This document shows positions 34,977 to 42,869 of a DNA stretch of 59,016 nt, piece by piece. A program made the position numbers and the translations under genes. The notes under the pieces are model-generated. The model made no database searches, was not told the DNA's origin, and was given only the letters and a program-made list of their open reading frames with translations. How positions within the stretch are numbered: the first letter of the stretch is position 1; each line of letters begins with the position of its first letter. The stretch covers positions 1-59,016 of the forward strand of contig CAZKRU010000017.1 of assembly GCA_964555235.1 (NCBI GenBank), read 5' to 3'. The stretch comes from CAZKRU01 sp964555235 (lineage in GTDB: Bacteria > Verrucomicrobiota > Verrucomicrobiia > Methylacidiphilales > CAMAQI01).

Positions 34977-35879
34977 TTAATAAAATCTCCATCCGATCCC
35001 CGTCGGACTTATTTTCGTGAACTCCTCACGATCAACCGTTCGACTTCGAAGCGATTCCCCTTCAAAAATATCATTGTCATGAAACGAATGCGCCGCAGCC
35101 ATCAATCGCGAACGCATTTCATCCTGAATGATTTTACAGGCGGATTGTCCGGCACGATTATCGAGCTCTTGGGGATCCTGGAGTTGATCATAAAGCTCCT
35201 CCGTGGCCCCCGCCTCGGAATAAATGTATTTCCAATGCTTGTTCACCAACATGACCGAAAAACCACATTCATTTTCCGTCGTAGCATAATATTCGTCACG
35301 ATGAAAAGAGCCCTCTCCTCCAAGTAATGATGCAAAACTCAATCCTTGCACAGATTGCTGCATCACCGCTCCTGCCAAATCTGAAAAGGTGGGCAAAAGA
35401 TCCTGTAGTCCAACAAATTCATCACATACCTTCCCTCGCACAACGCCTGGGCCTGCTGCTAAAAATGGAATTCTCACCGATCCATTGAGATGATTCGTTT
35501 TAAAACAGGAACCAAAATCACCCAGTAAATCTCCATGGTCTGAAGCAAAAAGAACAAGGGTATTTTCGATTAAATTCATCTCTTCCAATTGATTCATCAC
35601 ACGACCAATCATTGCATCTAAAAATGAAATATTCCCATAGTAATAAGAACGTATCACCTGCCATGCCTCGGAACTTAACGAGGTCACTCCATGAACGTAT
35701 CGAGTGCGATCAAGAGCCGGATTGCGATTTACGAGATCCTGAGCGCTCCCAAAGGGGGAAGGAATTTCTCTTGGGTCGTACATGTTATCAAAAGGCCGCG
35801 GAGGGTCGTAGGGGGAATGCGGTTTGGGAGAACTCATCCAAAGAAAAAAGGGGACTTCCGCACGGGAGCAAACCTCCAA
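34977..35879 (-). pseudogene. Truncated duplicate of the sulfatase at 22246
   Basis: The 300-residue frame matches residues about 225-520 of the intact sulfatase nearly throughout: FFLWMSSPKPHSPYDPPRPF, WQVIRSYYYGNI, LFASDHGDLLGDFGSCFKTN, and the ending GWRFY against GWRFH. The first 220 residues, with the formylglycine signature and first metal ligands, are missing, so it cannot be an active sulfatase. Similarity fades just upstream of the apparent ATG, in a frame closed by a stop near 35930. It is likely the remains of a duplication. It lies downstream of the YhcH-type gene on the same strand. Confidence 0.8.
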
Positions 35880-36000
35880 CTCAGATTTAGCGAAACAACG
35901 ACACTCAACTTCGGTTATGAAGCGCGCGTGAACTTAGAGTCCTGTTCCCATCAGTTGGATTTAGGTATGCAGACGAAGTTTTGAGAATTACTAGCAACTC

Positions 36001-36450
36001 TCAAAGAACGGCGAGCTTCAAAACAACTTTACGGAAGCCAGGAGTTGAAGCATATGTAGCATGAGCATCTTCGGGAAGAAAAATAGCGAAAGTGTGAGGA
36101 ATCCATGATATCGTTAGGCTACTCTCCTCACTAAAAAGCTGCGCATCATTCTCTATATGGTAAGGCGTTTTGAGATTAGAACATTCATATAGAGGTTTCC
36201 ATTTGAGAGTTCCCACTCCATAAAGAGCGACTTGTAAGTCGTAATAGAGACGATGACACTCGAGAAGCGGATCGGTGCGTGGAGGTTCCTTTTCCTCGAA
36301 AACAGTAGCAAAAAGTGATTTACCCTGAATCTCATGGTATCCCGTGGCCAAATCAGACATTTTCTGTTGATTCAAAAACCTTATTGCGAGAGGCAAAAGT
36401 GGGTGTATCTCGACATAATTCTTTAATTGTTCAAATCGATCAAGGATCAT
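36001..36450 (-). CDS. YhcH/YjgK/YiaL-family protein (sugar anomerase-like)
   Basis: 149 residues, the usual family length. MILDRFEQLKNYVEIHPLL opens it; ECHRLYYDLQVALYG at 65-79 carries the conserved Glu-x-His and Asp of the metal site; FAIFLPEDAHATYAS and FRKVVLKLAVL complete the cupin-like beta-barrel. The family includes a sialic acid anomerase and EbgC-like proteins, and members occur with many sugar pathways, so the substrate is open. It has no signal peptide and is cytoplasmic. It sits 40 bases after a truncated gene and probably uses that gene's promoter, with motif copy 7 at 36760. Confidence 0.85.
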   Translation of the reverse strand: MILDRFEQLKNYVEIHPLLPLAIRFLNQQKMSDLATGYHEIQGKSLFATVFEEKEPPRTDPLLECHRLYYDLQVALYGVGTLKWKPLYECSNLKTPYHIENDAQLFSEESSLTISWIPHTFAIFLPEDAHATYASTPGFRKVVLKLAVL

Positions 36451-36490
36451 GAAGTACTTTCAGAAAGTGAAGGTTAGCATTATAATCTCA

Positions 36491-36709
36491 TCAACTCACA
36501 ATCGGATGCCCAAACTGAAGCGGGGTCACGAAATTGTCGCTGGTAGTGGGAGGCCCACTGGGGGACCAACTGCCAGCAGTACTCCATGCCGAAGCTCCGC
36601 GACTATTCCACTGATAATCCGTTGCTTGAAGCTCCACGGAGCATGGAAAAACCAGTACAGTCAAGATTACGAATCGGTATGCGACCGAAAAATCTATAAC
36701 GACACCCAT
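36491..36709 (-). pseudogene. N-terminal fragment of a surface repeat protein
   Basis: 72 residues: signal peptide (RFVILTVLVFPCSVELQA), then TDYQWNSRGASAWSTAGSWS, the typical first rung of proteins with autotransporter-associated beta-strand repeats (compare NITWSGADGADWNT in the protein at 27907). The frame stops after GHPIVS with nothing resembling the rest of such a protein before yhcH-type gene start 40 bases later. It is therefore best read as a gene cut by deletion whose promoter now serves the downstream gene. A genuine tiny secreted protein is possible but less likely. Confidence 0.6.
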
Positions 36710-36759
36710 TTAAATAAATAAAATAGAAGAAATCGAAATTCGTTCAAATGGATATAAAC

Positions 36760-36771
36760 TTTATCGTAAAA
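36760..36771 (-). promoter_or_regulatory. Recurring motif, copy 7
   Basis: The minus strand reads TTTACGATAAAG, 8 nt, CATTTG, a full match to the shared pattern. The TTG lies 35 nt before the ATG of the fragment at 36709, close to the 34 nt seen for copy 5. Confidence 0.6.
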
Positions 36772-37465
36772 CAATTACACGCAGACCTCTTAACGAATAT
36801 CGTCAGTAAACTACAACAGCAACCACGTCCTTGAGTCATTGAAAGAATTTGATGTCCTTTACGCTTCGTTCCACCCACAAATATTTTATCGAATCTTCCT
36901 TTCCATTTTTTGAAGTACAAGTTCGACACGCTGGAGGTCAAAAACAATGGTCCGATATCCGGGCTTTGCGCCCGGGATACGGCGCTGTCTCCAAAGACGC
37001 CCTAAAAGCGGTTGAGGCCACCCGGTAGCTGCAGACAATTTCTCCAATCCAATTATTTTCATGAGTCGTTTTTATTAATCTTTTTGCCTATTTCAAGCAG
37101 GGAAATACATACACACGGTTTTTAGTCAAAAACTCGGAAGGGATAAAAATCACTTTGATCAGATCACTTGCCATCATCTCAACCAGTTGCCGCCGGTAAT
37201 TGGAAGGTAAAATGGCAACCAAAAGTGGCTACCTTAGAGGAAAATCATTTGCACCCCAAGCAAGCGCACTAGCCAGGCTGTGCTACGGCCCGAAAACCGT
37301 TTACCAATGAAAAGATCCCGAGTTCAACGAACCAAGTCCCCATTCAGAGGAGGTGAAGCTATCGAGACTTTGAACAAAGGGCAATTATTTTTATTCCCTC
37401 TATCTGTCCTCCTCGAAAAGCTGGAGTTGAATGCCTAACATTATATGACGCTTGTCCGATCATTT
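36772..37465. other. Gene-poor boundary between the two loci
   Basis: About 700 bases with no gene I can support. It contains a strong hairpin CCGGGC-TTTGC-GCCCGG at 36959-36975 and a smaller inverted repeat GTTTTT/AAAAAC at 37118-37133. Short frames here have no family look. Base composition rises in GC to the right of this stretch, and the recurring motif of locus 1 is essentially absent beyond it, so it may be the junction of two separately acquired loci. Confidence 0.5.
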
Positions 37466-37482
37466 AAACTCGACTTGAGTTT
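37466..37482. promoter_or_regulatory. Dyad upstream of the second LacI gene
   Basis: AAACTC-GACTT-GAGTTT is a perfect inverted repeat with a 5-base spacer, 35 bases before the ATG of the LacI gene at 37518. Its position fits an autoregulatory operator. It resembles no other site I found in the window. Confidence 0.4.
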
Positions 37483-37517
37483 TTGATCTGAGAGGTTGTC
37501 AGTGTTAGATTCACCTT

Positions 37518-38555
37518 ATGAAGCGACGAACGACGATTCGGGATGTGGCGGCAGTCGCCGGAGTTCATTACAGCACGGTCAGCCTGGCTTTGAGAAACAG
37601 TTCTCGCATTCCCACCGCGCTTTGCCAAAAGATTCAAAAAATTGCTCAAAAGCTGAATTACTCTCCCGATCCGATGCTTTCCGCGCTCAACGCGTATCGG
37701 AAGACCAAAATGCCGATCCACTATCAGGCCACGATTGCCTGGATCAATAACTGGCCCCATAAAGATGATCTCAGAAAAAACCCGACCTTTAACGAATATT
37801 TTCTCGGGGCATTGAATCGCGCGAAGGAGTTGGGTTATGAACTGGAGGAATTCTGGCTTCATGAGCCGGGAATGAACCTGAGTAAATTGACTTCGATCCT
37901 CAAGGCTCGAAATATTCAGGGACTGCTTCTCGCGCCTCAACCCAAGGCCTACACACCGATTCCTCTCGACTACAATCAATTTTCCGCGCTTGCCTTCGGC
38001 TATAGTCTTCAGCCTGGAGTTTTGCATGTGGTCACCAATCACCAGTTTCACTCCATGGATTTGGTTTTGAAAAAAGTGATCGAACTCGGTTATCGCCGGA
38101 TCGGTCTCTTCGCTTCGTCCGATTGGAATGAAAAAGTGGAGGGATCCTTGATGGATCGCCTGCATCTGATGGAGCGGAAAAATCCCCAGCTTATTTCAGT
38201 CCCTCCTTTGCAGATGGACGTGGAGACCGATATTGAAATTTACCGTTGGATCAAAACCTACAAGCCGGATGTGATCGTCTCCTTTACCGAGTTTTACAAA
38301 AGACTCAAGTGCCTCAAATACAAGGTCCCCCAGGAGATTGGCTTTGCGGGATTGAGTCTTCCTCAAGAAGAAAAACTGCTTGCAGGCGCTTATCAGAACA
38401 ATGTCTTGATTGGAAAAACCGCGATGGAGCTGATGGTCTCGATGATTCAGCGCGGAGAAAGAGGAATTCCCGAATCCCCGATCAGAACATTGGTTGAAAG
38501 TCTCTGGATTCCGGGCAAAACTCTCCGCAAACAACGTCACGTGGTGCGATCATAG
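37518..38555 (+). CDS. LacI-family transcriptional regulator (locus 2)
   Basis: 345 residues. Helix-turn-helix TIRDVAAVAGVHYSTVSLAL at 6-25, hinge NYSPDP near 51, then an effector-binding domain with KARNIQGLLLAPQP, LGYRRIGLFAS and VPQEIGFAGLSLP. It is a typical full-length LacI repressor and a distant relative of the protein at 2631 (both have an atypical RNIQG/RGIEG segment and the same length). It is expected to control locus 2 in response to a sugar. A dyad lies just upstream. Its 3' end overlaps the convergent dehydrogenase gene by 19 bases, so the two transcripts may interfere with each other. Confidence 0.92.
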   Translation: MKRRTTIRDVAAVAGVHYSTVSLALRNSSRIPTALCQKIQKIAQKLNYSPDPMLSALNAYRKTKMPIHYQATIAWINNWPHKDDLRKNPTFNEYFLGALNRAKELGYELEEFWLHEPGMNLSKLTSILKARNIQGLLLAPQPKAYTPIPLDYNQFSALAFGYSLQPGVLHVVTNHQFHSMDLVLKKVIELGYRRIGLFASSDWNEKVEGSLMDRLHLMERKNPQLISVPPLQMDVETDIEIYRWIKTYKPDVIVSFTEFYKRLKCLKYKVPQEIGFAGLSLPQEEKLLAGAYQNNVLIGKTAMELMVSMIQRGERGIPESPIRTLVESLWIPGKTLRKQRHVVRS

Positions 38556-39526
38556 ATCGGGAGCGTGACGAGTCCTTCCAAGGGCTGACCCGAGAAATAA
38601 TTTTGAAGATTCTTCAAGGCGAACTCGCCGCAGCAGACATAACTGTCCGAGGTGGGGCCTCCGATATGAGGGGAGAGAATCACTTGAGGAACTTGAAATA
38701 ACGGAGAGTCATCCGGCAGTGGCTCTTTTTGATAGACATCAAGCGCGACGCGCAACCTCCCTTCTCTCGCAAGCTGGGCAAGCGCCTCTTCATCTGCCAC
38801 CGCCCCCCTGCCAATATTGACAAAAACCGCGTCTTCGGGAAGACAAAGGAGGAGCGCTTTGGTGACGATTCCCCGGGTTGAAGGCGTCAAGGCTTCACAC
38901 TCGATCAGAACATCGCTTCCGGAAAAAAGCGCTTCAAGAGAGTTGCTCTGATGGACGCCCTGTTTGGAGAAAAGTTCGGACGGCACGCCTTCAGAATACG
39001 CAGAGACACTCACTTGAAACGGCTTTAGAATTTGAACCAGTTCCCTTGCGATCGCGCCGAAGCCGTGGAGACCGACACGCTTTTTGAAAAGAGATTGGAT
39101 TTTCGCATTTTTGACTTCCTTGTTGGATTTCTCTTTGAGGAAGTAGGGCCAACGGGGAAGAAGCCTGAGGGAAGCGAGTGTCAGCAGCAGCGCATGCTCA
39201 GCGATGGTATGACTGATGGCGTTTCCCCAGTTGGTGACCAGAAGTCCATTTTCGAGCATGGGACGGGAGACAATGCCTTTGATGCTCCCGGTGACGTTGC
39301 AGATATATTTTACCGAAGCAGGGAGCGCATCAGGATCATCGAGGAGGCGAGGCGCTTTCCAAGCGGTGACCAAAACTTCAGGTCGAAAATCGTAGACGAT
39401 CGCTTTCCATCGGTCTGTTTTCAAATCCTCGTCAGAGACCCAGATCAAATCGGCGTCGTTGAGTTTCTGGTTATGGAAGTCCGGAAAAAAAAATCTCTTT
39501 TTCGAAGCGAGTAATGAGAAAAGCAA
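38537..39526 (-). CDS. D-2-hydroxyacid dehydrogenase
   Basis: 329 residues of the D-isomer-specific 2-hydroxyacid dehydrogenase family. The NAD-binding VGLHGFGAIA lies at 151-160. Catalytic residues are Arg240 in NIGRGAVADEEAL, Glu268 in ALDVYQKEPLP and His287 in SPHIGGPT. It reduces a 2-keto acid or oxidises the hydroxy acid with NAD(P); the substrate could be a sugar-acid breakdown product. The only upstream start in the frame is a TTG at 39524-39526, and the first residues (LFSLLASKKRFFFPDFHNQ) are plausible for the family, so the start is uncertain. It is cytoplasmic. It is convergent with the LacI gene and follows the beta-helix gene by 57 bases. Confidence 0.85.
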   Translation of the reverse strand: MLFSLLASKKRFFFPDFHNQKLNDADLIWVSDEDLKTDRWKAIVYDFRPEVLVTAWKAPRLLDDPDALPASVKYICNVTGSIKGIVSRPMLENGLLVTNWGNAISHTIAEHALLLTLASLRLLPRWPYFLKEKSNKEVKNAKIQSLFKKRVGLHGFGAIARELVQILKPFQVSVSAYSEGVPSELFSKQGVHQSNSLEALFSGSDVLIECEALTPSTRGIVTKALLLCLPEDAVFVNIGRGAVADEEALAQLAREGRLRVALDVYQKEPLPDDSPLFQVPQVILSPHIGGPTSDSYVCCGEFALKNLQNYFSGQPLEGLVTLPIYDRTT

Positions 39527-39583
39527 TCTGGCGCAAGTTTTTAGAGGGCTGAGATAAAGTTTTCGTGGGAGTGGGCGAACCAG

Positions 39584-41233
39584 TCATTTTTTAAGCCTTC
39601 TCTCAAGTTGATCGAAATAGAGCGAGCGGGGCACGAGTGTCTCCCCTTTGCCAACACCTTCGACAAAATTTTTGGAATCGACGGCGTTCGCGGGGCCTCG
39701 CGTTCCAATGACGTACCCGTCGCCAAACTGTTTGGACTCCACGAGTATCTGCGGACGATTGTGCATCTTTCCCGCATATTCAAATGGTGACGGAACATAT
39801 TTGAGCCCATGGGTGTTCCAGAAAACCGATTGACTGGTGGTGATGCCATGCTCTGGGGTTCCCCCAAAGGGCCGATATTTGGCTTCAAGAAAATCCCCAT
39901 CGCAAGTCATGTTATCAATCAGGTTTGAGACAGAGAAGAACATGTGAAAATCCGAGGGAAGGCGTCCATTTTTAGTGAGGCAGTCGACAATCGCATTGCC
40001 GCTGGAGGTCATATTTCCAAAGTCATAATTATGACGCCCTCCTTCCGCAGTACACTTGTGAATCAAACCCTCCTGGCCTTGAAGGGTATAAAGGTATCCG
40101 TTGCCGCCGCCGCCTTTGAACTGCGTGAACTTGAGATTGCAATCTTTGATCGTGATAAACCGACTTCGAGTGAATTTTAGACCATTCGAAAGAAAGTGAA
40201 CCTCCGGACGATTTCCGGCCGGGGCATAGGAGTTGATCCGTTGCACCCAACAATTTTCCGTAGCATCAATAAAAATTCCGAAGGACTGATGAACCTCATA
40301 CCCTCCCGTTCCTGGTTTCGTATCATCGGAATCGCCGAAACCGGCGCCGGGGTGCTGATTCATTCCAATGGAAAAGTCCTCCAAGCCCGATTCTTTGATC
40401 AGCTTATCTGGAATTTTGATCACACGCGCGTGATCGATCTTCAAAAGAGGGTAACGAGTGGGAGCGTCAATTTTAAGTGTCTTGTTCGAAGGATTCACTT
40501 CAAGGATTTTTCGATAAAAGACCAGAGAACGACCTTTCATGTTTTCAATCGTCCATTTCCCGGTCATTCCGAGTTCCTGAATAAATCGATCCGTCAAATC
40601 GCTGCGTACAATCACGGTATCGCCGACATTGAATTTCTCCGGAGACTCAACGGGAATTTCAAGACTTTCTCCAGCAATGTCGACACTTGCGGGAGAAGAG
40701 TCGTTATTGTTTCCCGTTACGTACCACGAGGAAGCGTCTGCCGGTTTAACGAGAATCACCGACTTTGCGCGCATTTGATAGTTATCGCAAAAGAGAAAGG
40801 TTTTATCCGCTCCAGCTCCCCTCAAGATGATGTTGTTGGACTGAATTCTGAGACAGGAAGATCCTTCTTTTAAGAGAGAAAGCCGATAGGATCCTGCTGG
40901 CAAAAAAACAATCCCACCCCCGGCCTTTTCGGCATCACCGATCGCCGCTTGAATGGCTTCGGAGGCGCTCTGATTGCCGGAAAGATCTGCCAAGTAGGGA
41001 GCTTGCGACACATCAAAGATTCGAAGCGAGGGAGAAGGAATCGGGACTTCTCCCCGGTGATAACCGGCGTACGAAAAGTCATGAAGAAATTTTCCTGTCG
41101 AGTTCCCGGGAGTCCAGTTTTCAGGGTAGAGGGTTGATCTCCATTCTTGAGCATTCGTGGAAGCGAGAACGAAAAGCCATACCACGACTGAAAACAAACA
41201 GATCATTGAAGTCATGGGAGGAGTGTAATTCAT
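39584..41233 (-). CDS. Secreted pectate-lyase-3-type beta-helix protein
   Basis: 549 residues with a signal peptide (ICLFSVVVWLFVLASTNA, residues 11-28). The mature part has the Pectate_lyase_3 / GH28-related opening SASEAIQAAIGDAEKAGGGIVFLPAGSYRL, here SASEAIQAAIGDAEKAGGG at about 88-106. Then LRIQSNNIILRGAGADKTFL and a beta-helix follow, including GLEDFSIGMN and LKFTRSRFITIKDCNLKFTQ. It is a candidate lyase or hydrolase acting outside the inner membrane. It is unlike the three tandem beta-helix proteins of locus 1 in sequence. It is divergent from pseudopilin cassette 2, with a long inverted repeat between them. Confidence 0.8.
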   Translation of the reverse strand: MNYTPPMTSMICLFSVVVWLFVLASTNAQEWRSTLYPENWTPGNSTGKFLHDFSYAGYHRGEVPIPSPSLRIFDVSQAPYLADLSGNQSASEAIQAAIGDAEKAGGGIVFLPAGSYRLSLLKEGSSCLRIQSNNIILRGAGADKTFLFCDNYQMRAKSVILVKPADASSWYVTGNNNDSSPASVDIAGESLEIPVESPEKFNVGDTVIVRSDLTDRFIQELGMTGKWTIENMKGRSLVFYRKILEVNPSNKTLKIDAPTRYPLLKIDHARVIKIPDKLIKESGLEDFSIGMNQHPGAGFGDSDDTKPGTGGYEVHQSFGIFIDATENCWVQRINSYAPAGNRPEVHFLSNGLKFTRSRFITIKDCNLKFTQFKGGGGNGYLYTLQGQEGLIHKCTAEGGRHNYDFGNMTSSGNAIVDCLTKNGRLPSDFHMFFSVSNLIDNMTCDGDFLEAKYRPFGGTPEHGITTSQSVFWNTHGLKYVPSPFEYAGKMHNRPQILVESKQFGDGYVIGTRGPANAVDSKNFVEGVGKGETLVPRSLYFDQLERRLKK

Positions 41234-41273
41234 GAAAGAGGTGACGACAAACAGAGAATCAGGCTCGTTTATT

Positions 41274-41303
41274 CAAACTGTTGCAAATTAATTCAACAGT
41301 TTG
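41274..41303. promoter_or_regulatory. Inverted repeat in the divergent promoter region
   Basis: CAAACTGTTG, 10 bases, CAACAGTTTG: perfect 10-base arms (11 with the next flanking pair). It sits between the leftward beta-helix gene (start 41233) and the rightward pseudopilin cassette (start 41351), so it could control both. Flanking TTTATTCA before the left arm recurs at 52551 upstream of another locus 2 operon. The locus 2 LacI protein is the natural candidate binder. Confidence 0.5.
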
Positions 41304-41350
41304 ATTGGATTTGAACTGGTCAACATCAAGAAAATCTTTAAGTTTTCTAC

Positions 41351-41842
41351 ATGGACTTCAAACGTGTTTCCGGAAGGAAGAGGGAGTCTTGGGGACGTGC
41401 CTCTCATTGGCCTACGGGTCATGGTTTTTCAACGAGGGCATTTAGTTTGATTGAAGAGGTGCTTGCCTTGGCGATTGTGAGTTTCGCTCTCATTAGCGTC
41501 ATGGGATTGATTCCGGTGGGACTCCACACTTTCCGAACCGCCAATGGAATTTCGACTGAATCTCAAATTGTTCAAAGTCTTTCCCGGGATGTTTACTTGA
41601 TGGATCTCCAGCAGTCTAAGTCGCAATCAATTTTTTTTGATAACAATGGAGATGAAGTGAAGGAGGGTTCTCCGGAGGTTCTCTTTAAAGTCGATCTGCA
41701 GGTGGATTCACCTCAAGGCCCCGGCTTTGAGGAGATTGCAGCTGGGTTGATGTATCGCGTCGTGATCTCGGTTACAAATCTCACGATGCCCGGAATCATC
41801 AACCGGTATCCGGTACTTGTCGCCAACAATCATCAAAATTAA
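41351..41842 (+). CDS. Pseudopilin cassette 2, protein B (PilV/GspI-like)
   Basis: 163 residues. A basic leader of 30 residues ends FSTRA, followed by FSLIEEVLALAIVSFALISVMG. The expected cleavage is between Ala and Phe, not Gly and Phe; Glu at +5 is kept. GLIPVGLHTFRTANG parallels the cassette 1 protein B. It starts the cassette in the order B-C-A-D. It probably forms part of a type II-like pseudopilus. The substitution at -1 is shared by C and D of this cassette. Confidence 0.85.
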   Translation: MDFKRVSGRKRESWGRASHWPTGHGFSTRAFSLIEEVLALAIVSFALISVMGLIPVGLHTFRTANGISTESQIVQSLSRDVYLMDLQQSKSQSIFFDNNGDEVKEGSPEVLFKVDLQVDSPQGPGFEEIAAGLMYRVVISVTNLTMPGIINRYPVLVANNHQN

Positions 41843-41852
41843 CTTTGGATCA

Positions 41853-42851
41853 ATGAAATCTCGCATTGCTGCATTTAGTCTTGTCGAGATGCTGGTGGCG
41901 ACGGCCATTCTAACCATGATCATGGCGGTAATTCTGGGTGTCACACAGATGGCGGGAACCGTCTTTCGCAAAACATCCTCAAAGATCGAGGCGTTTCAGG
42001 AGGCCCGTTCTGCGTTTGCATGGATGACACGCTCGATCAGTTATGCCACCCTCAATCCGTATTGGGGTTATGACAGTCACGATCACCCCACCCGTTACCT
42101 CAGAAAATCCGACCTTCATTTTGTGATGGGCCGAAATTTGTTGTCGTCAGGTTCCATCAAACTGGTAACCGATGCGATTTTTTTTCAAACTCCGATGGGA
42201 GTTTCGAGTGAGAGTCGTTATGAGACGATGACCGGCTTGCTCAATGCTTGTGGTTTTTACATTGAATACAATCAGGATTCCCGACGCCCCGCGTTTGTGA
42301 ATGAAATGTCTCCAGGGTTGCCGAATCGCTCCCGATACCGTTTAATGCAGTGGATTCAAAACACCGAAAATCTGACGATTTACACCGATGCGTCGTCAGG
42401 AATGGATAGCCGTAAATGGTTTTTGGAACCGCTCGGTGTTCGTTCAGGTGCCAGCTCCAGACCCCTTGCCGAAAACATTGTCGCGTTGATTTTGATTCCA
42501 AAGACGCGAAATTCCAGTGGGGGAAAGAAACTTCAAATCATGGATTATGATTATGACTCCAAAAAAACCTCCTCGAACGGGGCGCAGTCAGAGAGCGAAA
42601 ATCAACTACCGCCTGTCGTCGAGGTTATTATGGTAGCGGTGGATGAGGGGTCATTTTCAAAATTAGGAAATCATCCGGATCATTTTTCATTGGGACAGGA
42701 TGGCTTGTTTGAAAATGTGAATAAATTCGATACCGATCTGGAGAAATTTCAGGATATCCTCAACGCTAAACCGAACAACATTGCAGGAAATAAGATCCCA
42801 TTTCAAAATCGGACTTTTCGTGCCGAGATCCCCCTCTGGAATTCTCAATAA
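41853..42851 (+). CDS. Pseudopilin cassette 2, protein C (GspJ/PilW-like)
   Basis: 332 residues from the ATG at 41853; a TTG at 41817 overlapping gene B is less likely because the ATG gives a normal short leader MKSRIAA and has a GGA 5 bases upstream. The helix AFSLVEMLVATAILTMIMAV has Ala at -1 and Glu at +5. IFFQTPMG and CGFYIEYN match the protein C of cassette 1. It begins 10 bases after B and ends 18 bases before the preferred start of A, so all are co-transcribed. Confidence 0.85.
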   Translation: MKSRIAAFSLVEMLVATAILTMIMAVILGVTQMAGTVFRKTSSKIEAFQEARSAFAWMTRSISYATLNPYWGYDSHDHPTRYLRKSDLHFVMGRNLLSSGSIKLVTDAIFFQTPMGVSSESRYETMTGLLNACGFYIEYNQDSRRPAFVNEMSPGLPNRSRYRLMQWIQNTENLTIYTDASSGMDSRKWFLEPLGVRSGASSRPLAENIVALILIPKTRNSSGGKKLQIMDYDYDSKKTSSNGAQSESENQLPPVVEVIMVAVDEGSFSKLGNHPDHFSLGQDGLFENVNKFDTDLEKFQDILNAKPNNIAGNKIPFQNRTFRAEIPLWNSQ

Positions 42852-42869
42852 TTGATCACCATCTCCATC

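Noticed and set aside
11104..36450. A sialic acid breakdown pathway (sialidase, acetylesterase, lyase, YhcH-type protein)
   Set aside because: All four families also act on other sugars, and no ManNAc kinase, epimerase or sialic acid transporter is present. GH78, GH28 and the uronate-type carrier point elsewhere, so the pathway is not claimed.
36744..36947. A 67-codon minus-strand frame in the boundary region
   Set aside because: It has no signal, domain or family look, and its end overlaps motif copy 7.
37464..38165. A 233-codon minus-strand frame over the LacI gene
   Set aside because: It is antisense to a protein with a clear helix-turn-helix and effector domain, and has no recognisable features.
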